Assembly: GCA_006384855.1 (NCBI GenBank)
Contig: VCJN01000650.1
Location: forward strand, 142,471-206,470
Reading direction: 5' to 3'
DNA length: 64,000 nucleotides
Source: Tetraselmis striata
Taxonomy: Eukaryota; Chlorophyta; Chlorodendrophyceae; Chlorodendrales; Chlorodendraceae
Each line of letters begins with the position of its first letter. Positions within the stretch are counted from its first letter, which is position 1. Made by a program: the position numbers and the translations under genes. The notes below the pieces were generated by a model. The model was given only the letters and a program-made list of their open reading frames with translations, ran no database searches and had not been told where the DNA came from. Shown one piece after another: positions 35,966-47,543 of this stretch.

Positions 35966-36055
35966 AGCCCGCGTAGTTTTTTTCCCGCCCCCGGGACAGG
36001 ACTGGCACCAGTGAAACCCTTGCAGCGTCTCTACGACGACTCTAGCCCGCGTAGT
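35966..36055 (-). mobile_element. 66-bp retroposon tail with 12-bp target duplication
   Basis: The insert 35,978-36,043 is flanked on both sides by AGCCCGCGTAGT (35,966-35,977 and 36,044-36,055). Read on the minus strand it ends in a short A run. Bases 35,989-36,036 are the exact inverse of 2332-2379. A-tail plus long target duplication is the mark of target-primed reverse transcription, so this is a strongly 5'-truncated LINE or a very short SINE. Confidence 0.7.
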
Positions 36056-36537
36056 CATAAAAAGGGCGCAGTCACAGCATATCCTCGTATACTACGCGCG
36101 GACATTTTAATATAGCGTACTCGCGGGACAACGAGTACGAATACGGCCTCCCCTGCGGCGTTACGGCAGAACCTACTCACGCCTCGACCCATGACCAACC
36201 ACCCTGACCGTGCGTCCCCGTGTGGTCGCGACTGGTGACCCGACTGGAGGAGTGCGCTCTCAACCCTAAAACCTGGGTGCGAGCAGTCGTGCGGAGGTGG
36301 CGTCAGCCGTCTGAACGGCGAGCGGCTGGCGGCTGCAGGTGTGATCCGCGTCCTTTATTTGCCGACTCACCCACCCAACTGCACCTGCTGGTAAAGCACA
36401 CGGCTCCATCTAGACCTCCAAAGCGGTGGCCGTTTTTTTCGAAACACCTTCCTTAGTACCAAACCTGGCTAGCTACGTGGGGGTTTGGGGATTTTTGTCG
36501 TGTCGACAGAGAAATAGGCGTTCGCCTGACCACCCCT

Positions 36538-37257
36538 TTGGTTGCTGTTTTGTTACAGTTGGCTATGGCGGCAGCAGCCGCCCCCGCGCTGCAGCAAGAG
36601 GGCCCATGTCTATTTTGCCTTTCCGAGCAGTTTAACGACGAGTACGGATCGCAGCCCACCTGCTGGGTCAACCACTCGTGCAGCAACTGCCTAGCTAGAC
36701 CCTCTGGTAGCGTCAGTGGACCTCGTGGAGCAAGACGAATGGGAGACACTCTTCCATGCCGCATGCTTCGAGGAGATGGGTCGCGACTTCAAGATTTCCA
36801 ACGCGGCGAAGAGCGTCAAGCTTCGCGGCTTCCCCCCCCCAGGCTGCTGACCACCTGGATGGCTCACGTACATAGCGACGCAAGCAAGGGCAGTGACCCA
36901 TGGGACAGGGAGCTGCGCGTGGTCAGATACTGCGAGCGTGGCAGTTGCGAGAAGCCGGGGGTGGGCTGCAAGGTGCGCGGATGGAACTTCCACACTTATC
37001 GCGCGATGGAGCTGTTGGGCGGGTTTCATCACATCCGCCAGACGGGCAAGGACAAGGGTTATGGGAACATCAGGCGGAGAAGAAACAACAGTACGTCACT
37101 GTGGGGAGGCAGATGTAGGGAGGGCGTCCCCTGCACTGCCCATAGTGCTTCTGCTGCTCCGTTTGGCGCTTGTTGGTGCTCCAGCCATCGACTGATGGCT
37201 GCGCGCTTGATGGACCGATCTTGGCATCACATTCTACAGTGTAACAATAATGCATAA
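36538..37257 (+). CDS. unrecognised ORF with Cys-rich N-terminus
   Basis: The start is not firm; the reading frame opens upstream of MVAVLLQLAMAAAAAPAL. A Cys/His cluster follows (CLFCLSEQ, then CWVNHSCSNCL) that could bind zinc. A second well-composed segment (DLVEQDEWETLFHAACFEEM, KISNAAKSVKLRGFP) lies in another frame, which implies an intron or decay. The later part (VVRYCERGSCEKPGVGCKV, WNFHTYRAMELLGGF) is again well composed. I do not recognise the family. It converges on the minus-strand ORF ending near 37.3 kb, and both may belong to one mobile element. Confidence 0.35.
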   Translation: MVAVLLQLAMAAAAAPALQQEGPCLFCLSEQFNDEYGSQPTCWVNHSCSNCLARPSGSVSGPRGARRMGDTLPCRMLRGDGSRLQDFQRGEERQASRLPPPRLLTTWMAHVHSDASKGSDPWDRELRVVRYCERGSCEKPGVGCKVRGWNFHTYRAMELLGGFHHIRQTGKDKGYGNIRRRRNNSTSLWGGRCREGVPCTAHSASAAPFGACWCSSHRLMAARLMDRSWHHILQCNNNA

Positions 37258-37321
37258 GTATATGACCATCACATAATGAGTCCCACATGCAGCACACATC
37301 AGATGGAAGAACACATTACCT

Positions 37322-39061
37322 GCTGCAGGGCAATCATATGTGTAGTCCAGCACCTTGTGCGCAAGCTCCACCATCCGCTCGATGAACCGCTGTGGCAGCC
37401 CACCATGTGCCGCCCATGCTGCCTTGGATCTGTGCAAAGTGCCCTTGGGTGCCATGCAGTAGATGCATGGAGACAAGGATGAGCATCCACATAGTCCCAG
37501 CCATCCGTTGAGCAACTTCAAGTTGCCGCCCATGCACACCTCCACTCCATGCTTCTTGCCGTCTACCATCAGCCCCTCAGCAAGCAGGGTGTCAATCTGT
37601 TGAGGCAAGATAGGGAGGCTCTTTATGACGTCCTCGTAGCAATCATCACGCAGGAAGAATGCGCATGGCAGATTGTTCTCCACGGAGTTTACCAGCAGCC
37701 CCTCCTTCCCCTTCACTCCCACCACTGATTCATCATCATACACAATCTGTGGCAATGATAGCATGCACATTATCACTCACATATGTCTATGTAACAACAT
37801 GCAGCAACACATGTATATAATGTAACACCGACATGGCATGCATACCTTCGCAACAACCACTGTTCCATTTGCCCTTGTAGATGTGAAAATTCCTGATGCA
37901 TCAGCAATCACTTGGATGCGCAGTATGTCCCCTGGTTTGATGACCTTTGCCTTCAACAAGGTGCTGCAGCACCAATTTCAATTGAAGGGTGGAGTTTATC
38001 AGGTCGTCTGATGAGGTCTCCAACCCCACCAAGTTCAGCTCATCCTTCTGCTGGCCCAAGATGATGTCAAGAGATGGAAACTTGCACATGAGAGACCCAA
38101 CAGGCAACACATGCCTAAAAAGTTTCTCCAAGTCCGGGTCCGAAACGTGTGACGCAAGATTGATAAGCCGCTGGTACCCATTTTGCGACAGCCGCAAGTC
38201 TGTATAGATTTGCAACCCATTGTGCAACCACAGCGCTCGCACAGGCATCAAGGCTCGTTCCTCTGCTTCTTTGAAAACATTCTTGAATAGTTTTGAGCGC
38301 AAGATGGCTGAGACTAGCTCAGGGTATCTCGCCAATAGTGCGCGCAAGATGAAGCGGGGTGTGTGCGCAGCCCTCACTCTCGCTGGCTGCCCCACTAGGT
38401 CCTCTTCCTTCTCAATCTGCTCCCACTCCTGAGGCGGCGGCGGCTGTCTCTGCTTCTTCGCTGTGCCAGCATCATCGCAGTCGTCCGCTGCTTGGCTGTC
38501 GCTGTCACTGTCACTGTCTACGACCGTCTTTGTGTACATCTCCTTCCAACTGCCGTCGTCACCAACGATCTCTGTGAGCCAGTTGTCTAGCATGTCGACC
38601 TTGCGGCCGATGTGCTTCCGGATCCTCGCGTAGTTGCGCGCCTCCCTCAGTTTATAGACCAGCCCGCTCGGCCGTTCCCTCACCGACCGGTATGCCGCCG
38701 CCTCCTCACCACCAGAGTCACTCTTAGAGCTGACTTCATCGCCACTAGCATCGTCGGCATGCTCGGGACAGTTGTATAGCTGCCGCACTTTGGCGCGGAG
38801 GCGTGATATCGCCTTATCCTTTTTCCGGCGCAGGATCGCATCCTCCTCGCGCTGTTTAGCCTCCTTTGCGAGCGGCGACCGCAACTCCTTCTCGACGGCC
38901 TTCTGTTTGTCCACCACCGCCCGCCAATACTGCTCTGCCTCCTCCGCACCCACTGCTCGCTTGACCAAGTGTTTGAGTTGAGACCTCAAGTTTCCCAACT
39001 CCGTGCTGGCGCGGATCATGCGACGCGCATTCTCTGCGGCTCGCGGGCTGCGGGTCGGCAC
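37322..39061 (-). CDS. unknown protein, possibly a DDE-type transposase
   Basis: Exon 1 (39,061 to about 37,847) encodes a basic coiled-coil-like N-terminus (about residues 1-100), an acidic Ser-rich patch (SDSDSDSQAADDCDD) and helical regions. It ends with ILRIQVIADASGIFTSTR. The donor GTATGC at about 37,846 and the acceptor before 37,746 join it to exon 2 (IVYDDESVVGVKGKEG ... HGVEVCMGGNLKLLNGWLG, then CGCSSLSPCIYC). The pattern of an early Asp in a strand, a later G-G-(D/N)-L-K strand and a C..C cluster recalls DDE transposases of several eukaryotic DNA transposons, but here N replaces the usual D. Near 37,935 the frame changes without a usable intron, so the copy is probably decayed. No terminal inverted repeats were found. 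Confidence 0.4.
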
Positions 39062-39819
39062 TGTTGTTGCTGCCGCCCTGCCGCCCGCATTGGTAGTCGC
39101 ATTCTCCGCTGCCTACCGGCGCTCGCGCCGTTCTGCAGCTCGCTACTTCTTAGTCTTGACGGCCATAGCGCTGCTGTTGGGAGGCGTGTAGGATTGAGAG
39201 CCGTACGTAGTATCGGTGTCTGAACCACCTGGCGCATGCACGGCATGCGCCGGTCCAGCGACCGACCACCGCCGCCCTGGCCCAGCGCGTACTGCCGCCG
39301 CCCAGCCGCGCCGCTGGTCAACCCGCCGACCACGTACGGCCCCCAGGGTCCCGTACACACTGTACGGGCTAGATATGATAGTATCAGGCATGTGCAAGGT
39401 ACCTACGGGCATGCAAAGGGGGTGTTACAGTGGTACACCTGCACGCGTACGGTAAAATGTCCCAATTTTAGGCCAAAAACTGCGCTGTGGTAAGAAATCC
39501 ACCTACCACAAATAAAAGTAGTACCAGAAAATCAATACAGCAAGCCGCCTAAAAGCAGCCCGCATGCATCCCGCATGAGGCGGGATGGATGAGTGATGCG
39601 CACACGGTTCAGAGTCCGGGCCACGCGTGCACGCGTGTGTGTGGGTGATACTCGGCCGTGCTGTACAGCTTCAGCAACGGGATGGCAGACGAATCTGCGC
39701 CCTCTGATGAGGCAGCGAGCGCGCTCTTGAGCGGCCACCAAGCTCAGTAGGACCCTCAGGAAATCTCTTGCGAGCAAGGCCTCCCGGTGAGCCCGGGTGG
39801 TGCACCAAGTGCCCCGCGA

Positions 39820-42160
39820 TCAGAGGGCACCCCGATCCGCAGCCAAGGATGCGATACCGCGCACTGTGCGGCGCACTCCCTTGCTCACCTCACCCACTGT
39901 GCCGAAGACCATGCCCGTGTACTCCGACATATCTAGGATGCCTCGAAGAGGACCATTCCGTCCGGGCTCCGTGTTGCGCCACGCCGCATCCCGCGCTGTC
40001 AACCCCCGGTGTATGTCGCCCAACAGGGAGCGCTCAAACCGATCCACAGCCGTGGCCCGGGGCACATCAGTGTACTTGACCATGTAGCGCATAGTCTTGA
40101 CCTCCAGCAGCGTGGACTTCAAGCTCCGGGGATCGTAGCTCCCCGTCACGACGTTTAACGCCGGAAGGGAGAGCTCTGCGTCCGGCACTAGGTCCTTGAG
40201 TTCATCCCTGGGTACGGTGTTGACGAGAGGCACTGCCTGCTTGAACAAGTCATCCACCTCCCGCCGTACATCGATACCTAGGTCGTGAACACAGTGATCG
40301 CGGAAGGCATCTGCGATAGCGTCGTGTTGTACACGCCATTGAGCGTCTTCAGGCGCTGGGAGGTTCATGAGCGCGTCGCCGTATAGGTCAACAGTGACGG
40401 GGTTGTACTCCGTCGAGGGCAAAATGATCTGGCTCCCAACCACCGGGGCCAAGCACGGGCTAGGCAGAAAGAAGTACCCGGCAGCGACCTCCCGCAGCTC
40501 ATGGGGAGTCACGACCGTCCGCGCAGTGGGGATGGCCACTGTCCACATGCCCGACGCCGCGCGGAGCTGGTTGAACAAGATCCCGTTCCCTACATGTGAC
40601 AGGGAGAGCGCACATCTCATTTCGAAGCCGAGAGTTGTTGGCATGGTCTAGAAATGCCGTCAGCTCCTTTTGCAAGCCCGACGCAGCCTCCACTTCCCGC
40701 TCTATCACGCGCGCATCTGCGTCGCCGAGATGGCCAGCAGTAGCCGCTTCGAGGCGGCCCCACGCCTCGCGCATCTCCGCGGCGTAGCTGTCCGACCCAT
40801 GAGCATCGTTGAGGAAGTGGTCATACCGGCGGGCGGAAGAAGTTGCGTTGAAGTTGCCTCGGCCAAGTACGGACCCGAGCTGTGGGTCAAAGAAACCAGG
40901 GGTGGGGGTGTTGGTGCCGGAATTCCTAGTCAAGAACCTTGGGAGGATGGCCTTCATGCAGCCGATAAAGGCGGCATCACGAACGGTAGCCATGCGGCGG
41001 ATGCCAGCTCCCTTCAACCGAGTGGGGGAAGTGAGGCCTACTGCGCGCCCTGGCTAATGCATCCTCGCTCAAGGTAGCCACCTCCGCTGCCATGGGGTCG
41101 GGGTCGTGCAAAAGCTCCGCCAGGAAATCGGCGACCACCGGATTGGTGTCTGTGCCGTACGTGGAGGGATCAAAAGAGACCCCTAGCACCCGCTCGACCG
41201 CCGCGAGGACGGTGGCATCCACCGCCTCCGCAAAGGCCCCCACCTCGGACGGAAGACAATTGCGGAGCCAATACCCCGCCTTGCGTTGCATGCAATGCTT
41301 GAGCAGGGCCCATGCGCGGTGATGCAGGGCGTGGGTGTACCGACGGTTGGGCTTGGCAGATAGGAGCTTGCTCAGTCTAGCGTCCCCCTCCTCTCGTAGC
41401 TCCTCCGCCTTGCCGCGCATGTGCGTACGCATGCACATACTATGGCGATCCGAGCGGCATGTTTAGGACCGCGATGCCGTGATGGCCATCGAGCTCGGGC
41501 CACTCGATGTCGGCCGGAGCCTCACGCCGCGCGGCCTCCATGTATGCGCTTTACGCCTGCATCTTGTCGAAGCCTCGCCTCCAGCCCCACGGACGCCTTG
41601 ATGGACGTGCGGAAGGCGTGAAGAGCCGGCCAAACGTGCTCCGGGAGGCCCACCAGAAACCCATCGTCGGCGTTGAAGCGCGCCGCCCCGTCAGTGACCT
41701 CCAACGTGCTGTCACGCTGTTGCACCTCGGGGTGAATTGCGACGCAAAAAGAAGTCTGGCCAAAGGTGCGCCCTGTTGCACGCCGTCCTCCGACCGCAAA
41801 GGGGCGGAGTGGTCGTCCGCGACCAGATACGAATCCGTGGAGAAAGAGGCTAGGAGCGCAAGGATGACAGGATGTAGTGGAAAGCAATCGATGTGGCGTT
41901 GGATGATGGTGCGGCGCCATGCCTCGTTGTAAGCATTGCGAAGGTCTGTGTGAACGATGACGGCACATGGGCCAAGCTTCTCGGCGATGAGCCGGACGCC
42001 GTGGATGAGCATAGAGTCGCCCGCGGGAATGCCAACGCCGAGTTGAGATGGAGCAAGCACCGACACGTATGCCTCCTTCATGTTGCCCGCCTCTGCCCGC
42101 TCCGCTGCGCGCCGCTCCGCCTCCCCGACTGCCACAGGCCGCACGTCCGGGGCCCTCCCC
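39820..42160 (-). mobile_element. decayed non-LTR-like reverse transcriptase element
   Basis: Read on the minus strand, the segment from 42,160 to about 41,600 has reverse transcriptase landmarks: DVRPVAVGEAERRA (compare RPIAVGE.LRR), SQLGVGIPAGDSMLIHGVR, IVHTDLRNAYNEAWR and DGVQQGAPLARLLFA. This class of RT is common in algal genomes. Further segments continue to 39,820 in different frames, so several frameshifts are present. The last one has HDAIADAFRDHCVHDLGI, then PDAELSLPAL and LLEVKTM. The D..ExK arrangement is compatible with a PD-(D/E)XK nuclease, as in site-specific non-LTR elements; this is inference. No poly-A tail or target duplication was identified. Confidence 0.6.
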
Positions 42161-42164
42161 TCGC

Positions 42165-42317
42165 CTAGCTTCTTGACAGGTGCCAATGTTTCCGTTGCTC
42201 GCTGCTGGTCAAGAGGTAGACCTCTCCGGCCTGCGGGTCTTCGGCTTCCCGGCCTACGTGCACCTCGACCGTACGCTTCGCCGAAAGGCGGACGTGGCGG
42301 CATGGAAGGGTATATAC
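42165..42317 (+). mobile_element. Copia-type element fragment
   Basis: The plus-strand translation DLSGLRVFGFPAYVHLDR followed by KADVAAWKGIY matches the end of Ty1/Copia integrases (L.VFG..AYVH....KLD..A..GI.VGY). Similarity stops exactly where the hAT-like terminal repeat begins at 42,318, as if the hAT element had inserted into it. Only a scrap of the fossil remains. Confidence 0.55.
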
Positions 42318-42678
42318 CAGGGTTGGGCTGCAATATCTATTGCACTGCATCCTGCAGAAACTGCAGCATGCAGTTAAGCTACTGCACTGCAGCCTGCAGT
42401 ACTTCCCGAAAAGGGGCTGCAACGCAGTTCCGAAAACTGCCCTGAATCTCACTGGATAATGTTCGGATGGTGCCCGCCAATGATAATAAGCCGTATGGCG
42501 ACGGTTCTGGAGGTCGGAGCGCTGCGGATGTCACCGTACTGCTCGCCCGTACCATAACATGTCGCCGCATCGGGGCATACACTAGTAGACCACACACACC
42601 AGCCAAACCTATCCTCACTTCACGCTCACCCAGGCACCACAACCTGTCATCCTCCTCTCGTCACTCTTCGTCAATTAT

Positions 42679-42819
42679 ATGGAGGGAGACCAGTCTGCCG
42701 CGGAGCATGGCGGAGCGGCGATGGCGGATGAGGCGATGGCGGAGGACAGCACCGCCGCCGCCGCGGCCAGCACTGCAACGGAGCTGTGCTCCTGATGTAA
42801 GCCAAAACATATGTGGTAC

Positions 42820-42850
<31 letters not shown>

Positions 42851-43363
42851 ACACACAACACACCTGCGGACTGTACCCCCCCCCTTTTACCCCCCCCCCT
42901 TTACTGCTGGCTGATGTTAGCTGACTGCCGCCTGCTCCCTACCCGCAGACCTTCAAAGTCAAAAAGATCACCACAAGGCTGTGTCCAAAGTCAGTGTCAG
43001 AAAGACACTGTACCCCGATGTGTGTGCCCGCTTTGGCAAGGCAGCGCTAACGTTCATCACCCCGGTGAAAACCAGGTTCACCAGCGTATGCCCCTTCTCC
43101 CTTTTCCCTCATCTTTTAATTAGCTAGGATTGCTTTATGTGTGCCGGCTCACAGATTGAGTGCGAGCGCGTGTTCTCTCTTGCTGGTCTTATCACCATGC
43201 ACTTAAGAAATAGAATGAACCTGGATAACATGGGCGCCTTCGTTCATAGAAACCTGGACTTGGATGCCAAGGTCAGGGACCTACTGGCGTCGTACCACGG
43301 GGAGGCTGCTTTCAGCGCCGTGGCGGCGGATCTACTCAAGCTGTTAGGGTTACCACCATAACC
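42679..43363 (+). pseudogene. hAT transposase remnant with C-terminal dimerisation domain
   Basis: An exon at 43,154-43,363 gives IECERVFSLAGLIT, LRNRMNLDNMGAFVHRNLD: the hAT C-terminal dimerisation signature (ERVFS.AG..., R..M). Upstream, at about 42,960-43,085, DVCARFGKAALTFITPVKTRF fits the KTRF region of hAT proteins. The intron between them has a GTATGC donor and a CACAG acceptor and splices in phase. A short Ala/Glu-rich ORF from ATG 42,679 could be an N-terminus but stops early. Most of the DDE core is missing, so this is an internally deleted copy. The final residues (LGLPP) and the stop come from the LTR that starts at 43,342. Confidence 0.65.
42819..42836. repeat. poly-C run, 18 nt, with (CA)n
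   Basis: A C run followed by a short CA repeat to about 42,859, within the hAT remnant. It generates spurious ORFs on the minus strand. Confidence 0.9.
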
Positions 43364-43717
43364 CTACCTGCATACCTATACCTGCATTCATGTGTACACC
43401 CATACCCATACTGTCCACTCACTTATATACTAGCACGCCTATAAACATACTGCTCATCCGCCCATACATGTAGACTGCGCACATGCATGCTATACGTGAT
43501 CACGCCCACGTGATCATGCCCTCGTCAGCCATTACGCCCCGATGACTCCCTGATGACTCCAAGCCTAGATTGCGTACCCAAGCCTGATGCCTGCGCATGC
43601 GACCGACTGCTGAGCCGATAGATGTATAAAGCCATGTACACCCCGGTGCACTGTAACAATCTCCTTTGCTGCAACCTTTTCCTTGCCTATGCTAAAGTCC
43701 CTCGCCTAAAGCTTACA
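43342..43717 (+). repeat. LTR of the outer element, left copy
   Basis: This 376-bp block starts TGTTAGGG and ends GCTTACA (TG...CA). A second copy lies at 59,609-59,981, same strand. I count about 11 substitutions and two small indels between them (about 3%). It begins with a hairpin (TAGGGTTA, six-base loop, TAACCCTA) and contains a TATAAA box near 43,624 and the tandem word GATGACTCCCT. It interrupts the hAT remnant. Confidence 0.75.
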
Positions 43718-43775
43718 TTGATTTCGTTCGAGCTCTGGTTGAAGATCCTCGCCGTGCTTCCACCGCGTATGATCG

Positions 43776-43796
43776 CCCCCCCCCCCCCCCCCCCCC
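43776..43796. repeat. poly-C run, 21 nt
   Basis: A pure C run soon after the left LTR of the outer element. A (GCC)n-like stretch follows at about 43,825. Confidence 0.92.
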
Positions 43797-43968
43797 TGCC
43801 ATCGTGAACGACTAGCGTATCACTGCCGCCGCCGCCGCCGCCGATAACCATCGACGTACTGACCGACACCGCCCGGTGGCCCGTGTAATCCGGGCCGAGC
43901 TGGCCACGCCCACGACCCGCGCCCTAGCCACGGACATCACCCACGCATTACCATTTAACGTCACTTCG

Positions 43969-43992
43969 CCCCCCCCCCCCCCCCCCCCCCCC
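43969..43992. repeat. poly-C run, 24 nt
   Basis: A pure C run in the internal region of the outer LTR element. Confidence 0.92.
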
Positions 43993-45579
43993 GGGGCGCA
44001 CGCTCCCCCACGCCACCACGCATCCCACCGCCTCTAACACTCCGCAAATGACCGAATATAACGGCATATGCGATGGATGTCGCCGAACGGGCAACTCCGT
44101 CAAGAAATGCTCGTCGACGAGCAAGGCACCACAGTGGCACCAGACATTGGCTGCCAGAAGGCAGCTAAGGGAATTACCTAGCTGAACTCGCACCGCCTTG
44201 CCGGTTAACGACGGTCTGGGGCCAGCCTAGATTTGATTTCGAATTGAAAACCAATCGACAATCTGTCTTACTGGCCGTATTGTTCCCCATTCCCGAGACT
44301 ATGCATGTTGCCCTGCCCCAATGAGCGAGTTAACTCCTGAGAGTGCGGCCGAGCCCCTCGGGCCGGTGCCTGCGCATGACGGGGCTCCTTGTCAAGCCCG
44401 TTGCCTGTCGAGTCGGCGCACTCGTTGCCTTCGCGCGAGCTGCGTCGGGTCCCCCTAGCATCTGCCCGCTTTGCCATCCCAGCTGACAGAGCTGCTGCCA
44501 CTTGTTATCCGCAATAGCGAAACATGCTGCTATCCCAAAATGTTGCGGACTTTACCGCCCCACCCCGCCCCGGCACTGGCAAAACCCAAACCTGCCTGGC
44601 CATCTGCCTGCCCGCCCGCCGCCGCCACGGCTTCAGTCATCGTAATAACCCCACGTGCATGCCTATAGTAATTAATTAATAACGACTGGCCCCTGACCTG
44701 ACGAGTACAGGTACTGGTAACGACTACAGTTCGCTGATCGTTAAATGTTTTTCTTTTGCGTTACCACGGTCTATCCGAGTTTTTGTACATGCGATAGTCA
44801 GTCTACTTCATCGTCAGTATCAGTCATACTGTGTTTATTCACCTGCCACATAAAGCATGCTGTTCATGAGTCATACTAACGACCAAATCACTGGTAATAT
44901 ATCCTATTATCTACTCTGCTATTATCTAATCATAATAATATGCGTAGGACGATTACAGCACGCTATACCACACCCATGCCATAATTTTCTTCCCCCGCTA
45001 CAGATTTAGGGTTTGCGACTAAACCGCTACCAATAGAGGTAACGACTATTAACTGTAACGAGTATAGCGCCGCCTCGCGAATTCAGTCTTAATTAAAACT
45101 CGGGAAGTCCTAGCGCCCATCTGGCTCAAACCGCCTCATCCCCTATTACCATGTCGACGCATGTTTGGACCACATACATCGCCACATCTGCCACTAACAA
45201 CCTGCCTATGCCACCGACCAACTGGGTCGTCGATGCCTACCCGGGTACCGTGCGGATAGCACTGTCGATACGCAGGCGACCACCGCGCACTGCCGCAGCC
45301 TGCGGTCTGCACACCGCGCACAGCCGCAGCATGCGGTCTGCACGCGTCAGGGCTCTTGAGCTTAAGCCTGAAGGTAAGACATATATGCCCGATTTAATAT
45401 CGCCATCAGCCCCGCTTTGAAAACCAAAAAACGCTTTAGTAACCTCTACAGGTACGTCCAATAATTGTATTTACTACTACCAGGTAATGCTAAAACACAA
45501 ATTGCCCGGCCGTCCACACTGGTTTATAAAATGCTGTTAGACTCCGGCGATGCGATACACTGTTTGAACATGCCGCCTG

Positions 45580-45611
45580 GGCCTGGAAGATTTTATCCGT
45601 TGTCTTTGGTG
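45580..45611 (+). repeat. 32-bp inverted repeat, left member
   Basis: Exact inverse of 47,512-47,543. Weaker similarity continues beyond it: both members are followed by a G run and a GGAAAT..TTCC word, in mirrored order. This suggests two opposed copies of one dispersed repeat about 130 bp long. Confidence 0.7.
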
Positions 45612-47511
45612 GCGATTTTGCTCGGAAAAAAGGGGGGGGAGGGAAATCTTCCTTTTCCGAAAAAAAAAACTTATAGTCTAATAGTACTTTGAACAGTACT
45701 CGTCGATGCCCCCGATGTCGTAGGCGACAGCGCCGGCGCAGCTGACTCGAAACCGGCACAGTACAGTAGCGGCGGATGGGGAGACAAACCGCCGCAATGC
45801 ATCCTCTAAGCTCTGTTTATGGGGTTTCAAGAACTAGTCAACTGTCCTAGTGCGACCCGTACAATATGTTTCGGGTTTCAAACGGGTTTTACCGGTACCT
45901 TTCGGGCTGCCTTATCGCCCGCGAGCCTTGCGCCGGGCCTGGCCAGGGAGCTACTTAGGACAGCCACCATCATCTCATCTGCCCATTCATTGCCTTCCAT
46001 ATATCCGAATCCCTCCACCCTATCCCACCACCACCAGCACCCGCCGCCCACACCAGGCAGCACCACTATGTACCTCCTGGCGTCACTGGCGGCGTGCGTC
46101 AGCATTTCCTTTGACGGCATGACCGCGGTGCGGAACGTTTGGACAAAGCTAGGCGCTCAGGAGTGGATGATGGGGCGACAAGAACTCTACGGACCAGCTG
46201 GATGAGGCAATCGAGGCCCACACCCCCGACTACCACCCCCTACTTGCTGACACCGATATCAAGATGGTGTGCATGGCCGGCACCCGGCACGACCGTGGGC
46301 TTTCGCGAGACTGCACAGCGTTCCTGCTAGAGGCAGTCACAGACACCCTGGTGTTTCTTGCTTTGAGACGAGAGCGGTTACGATAAAGGTCGATTTCCAG
46401 CGCCCCGCTACCCGATTACGATTAAGGTCTCGGCAAGCACCGCACAACCCGTTCCCGACGATGATGATGGCTAGCGCCGCGCCGAGCCATGAGAGTCATC
46501 ACCGTCTCCCTACTCGCAATGAAAGTGCCTAGCGGCGCCCCGCTGTCTGCCAAAAACCAGCAATACAACTCCCTGATAGACTAACAAGACTTAGAGGGCG
46601 TCGGTTGGTCGACGGACATGGCTAAACCGGTCGGCTTCGAGTTCGTCTTCGCCCTCCATCGCGCCGTGTTCCCTCTCAACTCTCGTTCCAAGACTTGCGT
46701 TGTATCTGGGGTATGAGAGCATCTATGCAAAGGGCCAGCCCCGCCGGACAAACGTTTCGCGCAGTTCTTTGGGAAGAAGAAACTCGGACATAAGGCAGAC
46801 CGACCGAACGTTCCGAAGCTCGTTGGAGTACCTCAATACCACGCTGTCCGCAACGGTAATTGGGTCCAGAAGGGCAAGTGGCCGAGCATCATCGCGTTGC
46901 TAAAGCCCTGGAGCTCTCGCTATTTCGGTATGAGGAGCGGCTCGGCAAGCAGCGCGACTATGACCTTAAGTCAAAACTGATGGAGGAGCCGGTACGGTGA
47001 GCCAAGACGGCGTCGCATGTGGAGACCATCGAGGCGCTGAAAGCGCTGGCCATCAAGATTTCCCAACCGGCATGCGCTCGCTTAGCCAACGGCTGCTGGA
47101 CACCCCCGTCTATGCTGTCTCATACAGTCGGGCGGGTCTGGGGTTGACAATGTAATCAACATTGTCATTTATTACATTCATCTATGTGCCATAATATTCA
47201 TCTATATGCCGTGGTCTTCTATGCATCCTCCTGCATCTATATTAACGGCCTATTTGCTGCCCCAGCCTTGTCTACAGTACTGCACAAAGTACTGTCACAG
47301 TCCCCCCTTTTTTTCACCTGAAGGTGGGGGTGCCCAATACCTATAGAAGTTCATCTATAACATGTTTTTAGTTGCCCTGGCTGTTCCTGCATGTTTACAA
47401 GGCACAAACACGATGTTTCCTTGGTATTTGTTTCATGGCAGTACTTTAGCAGTACTGCAGAGGAAGGAAGTATTTCCAAAGGGGGGGCCCCCCAAAAAGG
47501 GGGGGGGGGGG

Positions 47512-47543
47512 CACCAAAGACAACGGATAAAATCTTCCAGGCC
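47512..47543 (-). repeat. 32-bp inverted repeat, right member
   Basis: Exact inverse of 45,580-45,611, next to a 12-nt G run (47,500-47,511). Confidence 0.7.

Noticed and set aside
43342-43370. TTAGGGTTA / TAACCCTA as interstitial telomere repeat
   Set aside because: Only one copy of each half, arranged as a hairpin at the start of an LTR and repeated identically in the second LTR; no tandem array.
44050-44185. Short peptide with CDGCRRTGNSVKKC as a zinc-finger gene
   Set aside because: Only about 45 residues, no supporting exon nearby, and it lies inside LTR-element DNA.
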